Assembly: GCF_900163645.1 (NCBI RefSeq)
Contig: NZ_FUKM01000032.1
Span: 19,610-83,609, forward strand
Origin: Halomonas citrativorans
GTDB lineage: Bacteria > Pseudomonadota > Gammaproteobacteria > Pseudomonadales > Halomonadaceae
Length of the DNA: 64,000 nt
Direction: 5' to 3'
The notes beneath the pieces are model-generated. The model ran no database searches and was not told the DNA's origin. It saw nothing but the letters and a program-made list of their open reading frames with translations. Below are positions 7,837 to 15,793 of the stretch, one piece after another. The position numbers and the translations under genes are program-made. The first letter of the stretch is position 1; each line of letters starts with the position of its first letter.

Positions 7837-9668
7837 AGCGTACTCTCGTTAAGCGCGTTCAGATCATTCTGTGTATGGCTTCGTCCATCTGCTTGTGAGC
7901 TCGCCTCAATAAGGCTGCTATGCCAGACAATGGTGACGTCTTGGTGCCTCTTACATGACCACTCTTGCAATATACAGGCTTGCCGCCCCAATTCATTATC
8001 AGTAATTAAATAGGTGTTACCTGGAAATAGTCGGCCTTGTTCGAGGGCGTGCTGATGTGCTGCCGTTACATTTTCAATCAACGCATCATTAGCACGCGCT
8101 AAATATGCAACGTTCACCGGGATTTGATACTCCGCAGCGGTCCACAGGTAGGGCCTTAGCGGGTTAAAATACGTTGCAGGAAATGCGATAAATCGTTGAC
8201 TATTTTCCCAAACAGGTATCAAAGAATCATCTCTAAGCACACCGTAAGGAAGTGGCTCCTGGTAGCTTATGGCCAGCCGGTCTGCCACCGTATCATGTAT
8301 AAATTCATGCCATCCACGTAAATCTTCGCGCTGAAGTATCACGGTAAGCACTAACAGTGGCAACCAAATACCTGTCTTTAATCGTTTCGTGACTATTATT
8401 AAAGCGGCAATAATCAGTACATATTGCAATGGCCAAACCATGCGTCCGCTAGAACGCAAGTAATCTCGAAATGGAGCAAATAGAATATCGTAATGTAGCG
8501 CTACCCCTTCACCTCCAAACGCTACCTGCCCTGCCAATGCAAATAGAAATAAACCTACTGATGCAATGACGACCGGGGTCCAATCAGGCCGTTGAACGTT
8601 AGCATGAAATGGCCTTTCTGCTTGACGGGCCTCCTCAAACAGGCCTTTGATATACAGCGCAGCGGCGACACTACACAGAAGTAATAGACCTGCTCCCATG
8701 TAAGCCATGCCTTCATACTGCCCTTCAATGGCAGGCGTCCAACCAGAAAAAAGTGATGACATCGAAGGGAAGTTATCGTCAAAAAACCATGCCGACGAAC
8801 TGGGGTTCAAAAAGGTCAGTAGCTCAGCAGAATAATAACCGTAACCCCCCGATGCAGCACTTTGCTCGCCCAAGTGGAAATAACCGACACTCCACATACA
8901 TAGCAGAACGATGCCCGGCGTAACTAGTGCATTTCCCCAGCCTAAAACATTTCCCTTTACGAGTTGCTCTAGACTGCTACTACGCTGCCATTGCCACCAA
9001 GCCTGTCGCAACCACCATGCCGTCCAAAACACTCCAACCATAAAAAACAGATAAAAATGCATTAAAACAGCAATTAGCAGTAGCGCAAGCCAACTCAGAA
9101 CCGAGCGAAAAGTTGTATTTCTTATCAGTAAGGTATATTCAAGCGCGATAAAAATCAGCCAGTGGGCCGTTAGCGCTTCATGGCCATGAATCCCTAACCC
9201 TCTAGCAGTTACTATAGGTAAACAACCCATTAGAACTGCGCCCATTACTGCCGCCACTGCAGGCACATTGAGCTTGAGCAGCAAACGGCATGCAAAATAA
9301 CCGTTTAGGATATAGTTAATAAACAGCGCTAAGCCCAAGTACTGAAATAATGGAGGCAACCAACTATTAACTAATTTTAACGGTATCGCGTAAAGTGGAA
9401 TTGAGTCTGTATAGACAATGCTGGTTGTCAGATCTGTTGCCAGTGTGCTAATAGCGCCTAATGGCCATTGCCAGGCCTCTTGGCGATAAAAATGCCAACC
9501 TATAAAATGCTGAAAAGAATCACCCTCACGTAATAACCAGTACGTGTTAAGTGGGTCAATCATTCCATTATGAAGGTACCAGGCGAATCCTCCTAGCAGT
9601 ACTCCAGCGACAATCGCGGGAAAACACTCAGGCACATGCGCCGAATGTTTCCAAGTCATCCTTTTCAT
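7833..9668 (-). CDS. Large polytopic membrane protein, GtrC-like (probable DUF6311 family)
   Basis: A 611-residue protein with about ten to twelve hydrophobic segments spread through residues 15-455, then a soluble C-terminal part. The N-terminal region has REGDSFQHFIGWHFYRQEAW, with further clusters GIHGHEALTAHWLI and SSGRMVWPLQYV. I recognise this as the DUF6311-type membrane protein family from memory; this is not verified. Its place directly before GtrB and GtrA matches the variable third member of gtr modules, a membrane glycosyltransferase using the flipped polyprenyl-phosphate sugar as donor. The acceptor is unknown; the polymer of this locus or LPS are both possible. Confidence 0.7.
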   Translation of the reverse strand: MKRMTWKHSAHVPECFPAIVAGVLLGGFAWYLHNGMIDPLNTYWLLREGDSFQHFIGWHFYRQEAWQWPLGAISTLATDLTTSIVYTDSIPLYAIPLKLVNSWLPPLFQYLGLALFINYILNGYFACRLLLKLNVPAVAAVMGAVLMGCLPIVTARGLGIHGHEALTAHWLIFIALEYTLLIRNTTFRSVLSWLALLLIAVLMHFYLFFMVGVFWTAWWLRQAWWQWQRSSSLEQLVKGNVLGWGNALVTPGIVLLCMWSVGYFHLGEQSAASGGYGYYSAELLTFLNPSSSAWFFDDNFPSMSSLFSGWTPAIEGQYEGMAYMGAGLLLLCSVAAALYIKGLFEEARQAERPFHANVQRPDWTPVVIASVGLFLFALAGQVAFGGEGVALHYDILFAPFRDYLRSSGRMVWPLQYVLIIAALIIVTKRLKTGIWLPLLVLTVILQREDLRGWHEFIHDTVADRLAISYQEPLPYGVLRDDSLIPVWENSQRFIAFPATYFNPLRPYLWTAAEYQIPVNVAYLARANDALIENVTAAHQHALEQGRLFPGNTYLITDNELGRQACILQEWSCKRHQDVTIVWHSSLIEASSQADGRSHTQNDLNALNESTL

Positions 9669-9692
9669 ATACTTCCTTTAGCGCTTGTCTTG

Positions 9693-11069
9693 TCAGGGCT
9701 GTGGATTCACGAAACCGCACACTACAGTCATCGCTAAAATTTTGAGATCAAACCCCAACGACCAGTTCTCAATATAATACAGGTCGTACTCCACACGTTT
9801 TTCCATCAGCTTGACATCCTCCGTGATGCCCCGTAGGCCATTTACCTGTGCCCAGCCTGTCATACCAGGCTTAACGCGGTGTCGTTGCATATAGATATCG
9901 ATATGGTCTTTATAATGGTCGTTATGATCCATAGCGTGTGGCCTTGGCCCTACCAGCGACATGCGGCCTTGAAGCACATTATAGAGCTGAGGCAGTTCAT
10001 CCAGGCTAGTGCGGCGTAAAAAGCGGCCAACACGAGTCACACGACTATCGAAGTGTGAAGCCTGCTTGGTGACCGAACTTTCATGTAGGTGCATCGTTCT
10101 AAATTTATAAATTCTGAAACGTTTACCATCCAGGCCATGACGCTCCTGCTTGAAAAGAATAGGCCCGCCCATGGTACAGCGAATGGCAATCGCCACGACA
10201 AGCATGACAGGACTGAACACAATAAACAGCGCGAACCCCAGCAAGCGATCCTCCAGCGCTTTGAAAAGCCGCATGGGGCCACTCAATGGAGTGTAGTTAA
10301 GCTCTAAGGAATAGAGTCCCGCAACTTGCGTGATCCGGTGATTTAATAACCGAATATCCGTTAAGTCAGGAAAAAATCGTATACTGGCTGGGATCCCGGC
10401 AAGTAACCGCATCAGATGACGAACCCGATTGCTTTGAACCAGCGGATACCCAAGCCATATCTCATCAAATTCACGCTGAAAGATATTGGCCTTAGCAAAC
10501 ACCGCCATTTTGTGAAAAAAGGCAGGGTCATTTTCGTCAACATAATGGCCCATTACGATATATCCCGCATGAGGCGTTTTGACGATCATCTCTTCCAGCA
10601 GTGCAATATTGTCTTTTTTACCTACTAATAACACGCGCTTAAGGTTATGGCCCTTGGCACGCAGGCGCTTTAAGTAGATGTAAAGCAAGGTGCGCATTGT
10701 GCTGCCGACGGTGAGTATCGCCAAGGCCGAAACGCCCATCCATAACCGGGAGTAGCTTTGAGTTTCTTGAACAGCCACTAATAGCAGACTGAGCAGCCCT
10801 AAAGTGGCTGCCCAAGCGGCCAAGTAAATACCCAGCATGTTGTAAAGACTGCGGCCGCGCCAAGGCTGATAGAGTCCTATTAATTCCCCAACTGCGGGTA
10901 GCAGTAAGCTGCCAACCAGAATAAGAAAAAGATAGTCGTTGCCTTCTACAACAACATGTGGCATTAGCCACAGAATGGTGAGGGCAACGCCTATAGCGAT
11001 CGCTGCATCGAAGCAACGCATGGCACGTCGCAACCATTCGTTGCTTTGACTTGTTTTTATAACGGCCAT
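9693..11069 (-). CDS. Undecaprenyl-phosphate sugar phosphotransferase (initiating transferase, WcaJ-like)
   Basis: A 458-residue polyprenyl glycosylphosphotransferase. The N-terminal half has four or five membrane helices and a nucleotide-binding-like soluble region (KRVLLVGKKDNIALLEE). A further membrane segment near 280 is followed by the bacterial sugar transferase domain: FKQERHGLDGKRFRIYKFR, RTSLDELPQLYNVLQGRMS and LVGPRPHA. It transfers a hexose-1-phosphate, typically glucose, to undecaprenyl phosphate, the first step of repeat-unit assembly. It is the first gene of the leftward polysaccharide block and follows the type I secretion operon by only nine bases. The exact sugar cannot be read from the sequence. 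Confidence 0.92.
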   Translation of the reverse strand: MAVIKTSQSNEWLRRAMRCFDAAIAIGVALTILWLMPHVVVEGNDYLFLILVGSLLLPAVGELIGLYQPWRGRSLYNMLGIYLAAWAATLGLLSLLLVAVQETQSYSRLWMGVSALAILTVGSTMRTLLYIYLKRLRAKGHNLKRVLLVGKKDNIALLEEMIVKTPHAGYIVMGHYVDENDPAFFHKMAVFAKANIFQREFDEIWLGYPLVQSNRVRHLMRLLAGIPASIRFFPDLTDIRLLNHRITQVAGLYSLELNYTPLSGPMRLFKALEDRLLGFALFIVFSPVMLVVAIAIRCTMGGPILFKQERHGLDGKRFRIYKFRTMHLHESSVTKQASHFDSRVTRVGRFLRRTSLDELPQLYNVLQGRMSLVGPRPHAMDHNDHYKDHIDIYMQRHRVKPGMTGWAQVNGLRGITEDVKLMEKRVEYDLYYIENWSLGFDLKILAMTVVCGFVNPQP

Positions 11070-11078
11070 AGTTGCTGA

Positions 11079-12530
11079 CTACCGGGCTACCTGCACTGAC
11101 GTAGACATCGAGGCCAGTAGCGCCATGATGCGATCCAAGTCTTGGCTCTCTAGACTGCCCACGGCTGATTGCAGCGCCAACATGTCCAGCGCATAATTGC
11201 CTACCGTATCGACATACTGGATACGTTGGTCGTAGAAGCTTGCCCGTGCGTCTAGCACATCGACCAAGTCGCGCAGACCTAGCTGCTCGCCCCTTTCAGC
11301 CGCCTCCAGGAAGAGTTGGCCTGAGGCAATTGCCTGATTCAGTGCTTCCAGCCGACGCTGCCCGCCGTTCAGTGCACGAATACGGCGGCGAACTTCCTGC
11401 ATGGCCAGATTGCGTTCGTTATCAACCGTTGCCTGGCCTGCTTCGATGCGTTTTTCGCCTTGGCGCACGCTGGCATTGGTATAACCACCGCGATAAATCG
11501 GCACGCTTAACTCAACGCCGGCCCGGTAATCCTCACTTTCGCGCAAAAGATCATCACTAACGCGGTCAGAGTAACTGAGATTCAGGTTAAGCTCCGGATA
11601 GTAACCTGCACGCCTGACGCCGGTATCCGCTTGGGCAATTTTTTGCTGCTCGGTCGCCAGCAGGACATTAAGATTTTGCCCTGTACGCGCTAACCATTGC
11701 TCAGCCTCCCCCATCTCGTCATCCAACGTTACGCTGGATAGCTCGCTCGGCGGGCTGCTTGCAAAGGAAGGCATCACTCCGGTCAGGCGCTCTAGCTCAC
11801 TAAGCGCATTGTCCAATTCGTTTTCCGCTTCTACCGCGTCTGACACCGCTTGGTCGTAACGGGCTTGAGCCTCCAGCAAGTCAACGCGGTTCCCCACGCC
11901 CAAGTCAAAGGCGCGGCTTGCCTGGCGCACCTGCAAATCGAGAGACTCCTGCTGGGCTTCGAGCAAGCCTGAACGCTGGGCTGCCAGATAAGCTTTTATG
12001 TACGCTTCGCTGACTTGCATCGCAAGCTCTTGCTCAATAACGGCTAGCTGAAGTTCAGCGGCGCTTACCTGGGCGCCCGCGACATCGACGCTACGCCAGC
12101 GCTCAAGACTAAAGAGCGGCTGCTGTAGCTGGACCTGCCAATATGCTTCGTCTATTTCACCGGGACGCTGGGTGTTACCAAACTGGTCTATCTCTTCAAC
12201 GGTTTGAATATTGGTTGAGTCTTGCCACATGTATCCGCCCGTAGCGGTTACCTGAGGCAGCAACCGTGAGCGCGCCATGGGAATCTCTTCCCGCGTGCCT
12301 TCAAGCTCAAACCGCTGGCGTGACAAATCAGAGTCGTGTTCCAAGGCACGAACGAACAAGCCCGGCAGCGAAGGCAGCGTTTGAGGCTCGCCAGTTGCAT
12401 CGTTTAGCGCTTCAAATTCATTCAGCGACTGCTGATCAACAGGCACGTCGCTTTGTGAGAATACCGTATGGCTAAACAAGGCAACCGCAATGCTTAGCGC
12501 ACTTAAGGTAAAGCGTGGCGTCCGTGTCAT
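11079..12530 (-). CDS. TolC family outer membrane channel of a type I secretion system
   Basis: A 483-residue protein with an N-terminal signal peptide (hydrophobic core at residues 8-24, likely cleavage near FSQS) and the TolC repeat organisation of long alpha-helical stretches rich in Gln, Glu and Ala. Examples are AYIKAYLAAQRSGLLEAQQ and the equivalent DQRIQYVDTVGNYALDMLAL at the C-terminus. Such proteins form the trimeric outer-membrane duct contacted by the HlyD-type adaptor. Its ATG overlaps the TAA of the adaptor gene (TAATG), so ABC, adaptor and channel form one tightly coupled operon. Confidence 0.92.
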   Translation of the reverse strand: MTRTPRFTLSALSIAVALFSHTVFSQSDVPVDQQSLNEFEALNDATGEPQTLPSLPGLFVRALEHDSDLSRQRFELEGTREEIPMARSRLLPQVTATGGYMWQDSTNIQTVEEIDQFGNTQRPGEIDEAYWQVQLQQPLFSLERWRSVDVAGAQVSAAELQLAVIEQELAMQVSEAYIKAYLAAQRSGLLEAQQESLDLQVRQASRAFDLGVGNRVDLLEAQARYDQAVSDAVEAENELDNALSELERLTGVMPSFASSPPSELSSVTLDDEMGEAEQWLARTGQNLNVLLATEQQKIAQADTGVRRAGYYPELNLNLSYSDRVSDDLLRESEDYRAGVELSVPIYRGGYTNASVRQGEKRIEAGQATVDNERNLAMQEVRRRIRALNGGQRRLEALNQAIASGQLFLEAAERGEQLGLRDLVDVLDARASFYDQRIQYVDTVGNYALDMLALQSAVGSLESQDLDRIMALLASMSTSVQVAR

Positions 12531-13909
12531 TAGTCCTCCCGGATAGCGCGAGCCAGCATATCGGTAACAGGCTTGGCGATGTAGCTGGCAAAGGTACGTT
12601 CACCGGTACGGATCATCACTTCGGCAGGCATACCAGACAGTAACTGCATCTGCTCAGTCATATCTTCGCGGCCTTCGTCTGTAACACGTATGCGCGTTTT
12701 ATAATAGCGCTGCCCAGTCGCCTCATCTTCAAAGCTGTCGGCACTTATGTGAATGATTTCGCCATCAATAATGTTGGTGAGACGCTGGTTAAAAGCAGAG
12801 AAGCGAATTTCGGCAAGCTGCCCCAAAAAGAGGTTATCAATATCGCGCGTGGGCACGCGAGCTTCGACCACAAACCCGTCATTGGAAGGCACAACGTCCA
12901 TGATAGAGTCACCTGGGCGAATAACGGCACCCACGGTAAATACCTGTTGACCAACAATGGTGCCCGATACGGGCGCGCTTACCACGGTGCGATTTACCTG
13001 ATCGGTCAGTGAGGTAATGCGCTCTTCCGCTTCGGCGATCTGCGACTGAGCGTTACGCAATTGCTCACCCACTTCAGCCTGAAACTCCTGCTGAGTGGTC
13101 TCTTTCTGCATGCGGTTTTCGCTTATTTGCGAGCGCAACTGCGCCATATTGGCCTGAAACTCGGCGTTGTCACCTTCGTATTGCAATATCTGGCGCTCAA
13201 GCTCGCGAAGGCGCTGATTATCACCCAGCCCCTCACGGTAGAGCGAACGGAAGTCTTCGGCTTCAGAGCGCAGCGAGCTGATGCGCTGATTATTAACCCG
13301 AGTGCGAGCTTCCAAGCCATCGATCTGCTCTTGCATCTGGACGATCTGCTCATCCATGGCTTCCAAGGTACTGATAAGCGACTGGCGGCGAGCCTGAAAG
13401 AGACCTTGCTGCACGGCGGTCACCTGCTGAACACGCTCGTTGTCGACAGAGCTGAGTTCTTCGGGCATTTCCAGCAACGAGGCGCCTTGCTGCTCTGCCA
13501 GCAAGCGCACTTCCATCGCCCGGTTGATGTAATACTGGGATTGAGCAATTTCCAACTGTGAACGCACCTGGGTGTCGCTCAGCACGACCAGCGGCTGGCC
13601 GGCTTCTACCTTGTCACCGTCAGACACCAGCAGCTCGCGTACGATGCCACCTTCAAGGTGCTGAACGGTGCGTTTGAACGATTCCATCGATACATTACCT
13701 GGAGCAACCACGGCAACGGCCAGGGAGGCGGTCACCGACCACAATATGAAGCCACCTAGCGCAATACCCAAAATCGCGTAGCCCAGCTTGCGATAGCCTT
13801 TATCGCTGGTAGGCAACACTTCCTGGGCTTCACCGTCAATGGTGGCGGGGCCTTGCGGGGTCACATCTATTTCGTCTTTAGCCGGAAGTTGGTCTTTACG
13901 GTTGCTCAT
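12530..13909 (-). CDS. HlyD family type I secretion periplasmic adaptor
   Basis: A 459-residue membrane fusion protein. A short cytoplasmic N-terminus precedes one membrane helix (about residues 45-65, LGYAILGIALGGFILWSVTA). A biotinyl-lipoyl-like segment follows (GIVRELLVSDGDKVEAGQPL), then a long coiled coil (about 110-300), the closing half-motif VSAPVSGTIVGQQVFTVG and a C-terminal beta domain ending MPAEVMIRTGERTFASYI. It bridges the ABC exporter and the TolC channel. I use the ATG at 13909, one base after the ABC stop, because the longer frame reads back into the ABC gene. Confidence 0.93.
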   Translation of the reverse strand: MSNRKDQLPAKDEIDVTPQGPATIDGEAQEVLPTSDKGYRKLGYAILGIALGGFILWSVTASLAVAVVAPGNVSMESFKRTVQHLEGGIVRELLVSDGDKVEAGQPLVVLSDTQVRSQLEIAQSQYYINRAMEVRLLAEQQGASLLEMPEELSSVDNERVQQVTAVQQGLFQARRQSLISTLEAMDEQIVQMQEQIDGLEARTRVNNQRISSLRSEAEDFRSLYREGLGDNQRLRELERQILQYEGDNAEFQANMAQLRSQISENRMQKETTQQEFQAEVGEQLRNAQSQIAEAEERITSLTDQVNRTVVSAPVSGTIVGQQVFTVGAVIRPGDSIMDVVPSNDGFVVEARVPTRDIDNLFLGQLAEIRFSAFNQRLTNIIDGEIIHISADSFEDEATGQRYYKTRIRVTDEGREDMTEQMQLLSGMPAEVMIRTGERTFASYIAKPVTDMLARAIRED

Positions 13910-13910
13910 C

Positions 13911-15671
13911 TTACGACTCCTCACTGCCGCCGCTACGGCCACCGGAAATAGCGGAAAGGCGAGCTGCATTCTGCTGCGCGACCTGGGGGCGTGATTTCTT
14001 GGCAAACTGGGCGAGCACCTGGTCTCTAGGCCCGAACATGCTTACCTGGCCCTCTTTCATGACCAGTAGCTTATCCATGGATTTGAGGACACTGGTACGA
14101 TGGCTAATCACAAACAGTGTTGTGCCTTCGGCTTTCAAATGAGAAATCGCTTGGCCTAGTGCGCGCTCGCCTGCTTCATCCAGATTGGCATTGGGTTCAT
14201 CCAGCACAACCAAGACGGGGCGGCCATAAAGCGCTCGAGCCAAACCAAGTCGCTGACGCTGTCCTCCAGACAGTGCGCCACTAGTAGAAGAGATAATAGT
14301 GTCGTACCCGTTGGGAAGCTCCAGCACCATCTCATGCACGCCGGCTTTTTTCGCAGCTGCAACTACTTCCGCAGAATCAATATTGCCAAATCGAGCGATA
14401 TTCTCGCTAATAGAGCCATCAAACAATTCAATGTCTTGAGGCAAGTAACCAATATAAGGACCTAATTCGTCTCGGTTATAGTGATTAATTTCAGCGCCAT
14501 CAAGGCGTACATCGCCAACTTGAGTTGGCCAGATACCCAGCAGCACGCGAGCCAAGGTGGACTTACCGGCCGCACTAGGACCAATAATGCCAACATGCTC
14601 GCCTTTGGCTACACTGAAGTTGATACCACGAATAGTTGCCATACGCGTGCCCGGAGGCGCTGCAGCCACGTTTTCAATATCGATAATACCTTGAGGTGGC
14701 GGTAGCGACATGCGGCGTTGGTCATCAGGTATTTGGGTAAGTAAATCATTCAGCCGACTATAGGCGCCTCGTGCGGCAACAAATCCTTTCCAGCCACCAA
14801 TCATCTGGTCGATAGGTGCCAGTGCACGGCCCATAAGGATAGAGCCTGCAATCATCATGCCTGGCGTCATATCACCATTGAGCACCAGCAGTGCCCCCAA
14901 GCCAAGAATCAAGGACTGGAATAGAAGACGCATCACTTTAGATGTATTCGTTAATGCACCGGCGCGGTCGCTTGCCTGGGACTGTTTGGCAAGAAACTCA
15001 TGGTGGCGCTTGGACCAGCGGCCCATGATGCCCGGCAACATGCCCATGGCATGCAGTACTTCTGCGTTTCTCAAGTTGGAGTTAGCCAGGTTTTGCGCCT
15101 GGATTTGCTCGCTATTGGCTTCTGCTAACAGGCCTTTTGTTGATTTTTCATTGACCAAGGCAAGTACGAATAAAATGATGCCAGCGCAGGTGGCAAATAT
15201 GCCCAGCCATGGATGAAAAATGAACAAAATACCAAGATAGATAGGCACCCATGGAGCATCAAAAAAGGCAAACAGGCCGTTTCCCGTGAGAAACTGGCGT
15301 AAGCTTGTTAGATCATTTAACGGTTGGGCGCTTTGCGTGCCTGGAGCAACAATACTGCGGCGAAACATTGCACTATACAGGCGTTGATTAATCGTGGTAT
15401 CCAGCCGGTTCCCAATCCTGACCAGCATCCGCGACCTTACAAGCTCTAGTCCGCCCATCACCATAAAAAGGAACACAACCACCAAGGTGAGCATGACAAG
15501 AGTGTCGAGGCTTTGGGTAGTAAGTACGCGGTCATATACTTGGAGCATATACATCGGGGGAACAAGCATCAGCAGGTTTACAAACATGCTGAAAAAACCC
15601 ACCGATACAAACGAACCCTTACAGGCGCTCAATGCACGCTGCAGATCCGTTGCTTCCTGTTGCTTTGCCAT
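13911..15671 (-). CDS. Type I secretion ABC transporter, permease-ATPase (PrtD-like)
   Basis: A 586-residue fused permease-ATPase. The membrane domain starts almost at the N-terminus (FVSVGFFSMFVNLLMLVPPM), so there is no C39 peptidase or C39-like domain, as in PrtD/AprD/RsaD-type exporters. The ATPase has Walker A GPSAAGKST, the signature LSGGQRQRLGLARAL, Walker B VLVVLDEPNANLD and the H-loop SHRTSV. It energises one-step secretion from cytoplasm to outside with the adaptor and TolC genes downstream. The likely cargoes are the DUF4214 proteins at 15.8 and 18.5 kb; that link is inferred from position and their lack of signal peptides. Confidence 0.95.
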   Translation of the reverse strand: MAKQQEATDLQRALSACKGSFVSVGFFSMFVNLLMLVPPMYMLQVYDRVLTTQSLDTLVMLTLVVVFLFMVMGGLELVRSRMLVRIGNRLDTTINQRLYSAMFRRSIVAPGTQSAQPLNDLTSLRQFLTGNGLFAFFDAPWVPIYLGILFIFHPWLGIFATCAGIILFVLALVNEKSTKGLLAEANSEQIQAQNLANSNLRNAEVLHAMGMLPGIMGRWSKRHHEFLAKQSQASDRAGALTNTSKVMRLLFQSLILGLGALLVLNGDMTPGMMIAGSILMGRALAPIDQMIGGWKGFVAARGAYSRLNDLLTQIPDDQRRMSLPPPQGIIDIENVAAAPPGTRMATIRGINFSVAKGEHVGIIGPSAAGKSTLARVLLGIWPTQVGDVRLDGAEINHYNRDELGPYIGYLPQDIELFDGSISENIARFGNIDSAEVVAAAKKAGVHEMVLELPNGYDTIISSTSGALSGGQRQRLGLARALYGRPVLVVLDEPNANLDEAGERALGQAISHLKAEGTTLFVISHRTSVLKSMDKLLVMKEGQVSMFGPRDQVLAQFAKKSRPQVAQQNAARLSAISGGRSGGSEES

Positions 15672-15731
15672 GGAGGGGTCACCGTTGAATCAAAGAAGTC
15701 ACGCGAAGATTAATCGCGGCAGCATAACAGA

Positions 15732-15758
15732 AACGCCCCTGCCAAGGGTAGGGGCGTT
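15732..15758 (-). terminator. Hairpin after the nucleotidase gene
   Basis: A 9-bp perfect stem (AACGCCCCT with AGGGGCGTT) and a 9-base loop lies between the nucleotidase stop and the start of the secretion operon. Read leftwards it is followed by a mixed T-rich stretch. It probably separates nucleotidase transcription from the secretion genes. Confidence 0.55.
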
Positions 15759-15793
15759 ACAAGAGCAGGATTTATATATTCAGAACGAAAACA

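Noticed and set aside
13061..13561. 166-codon rightward frame inside the HlyD gene
   Set aside because: It is the antisense of the coiled-coil region; the Leu/His-rich translation is the expected mirror of Gln/Glu/Arg-rich coding sequence.
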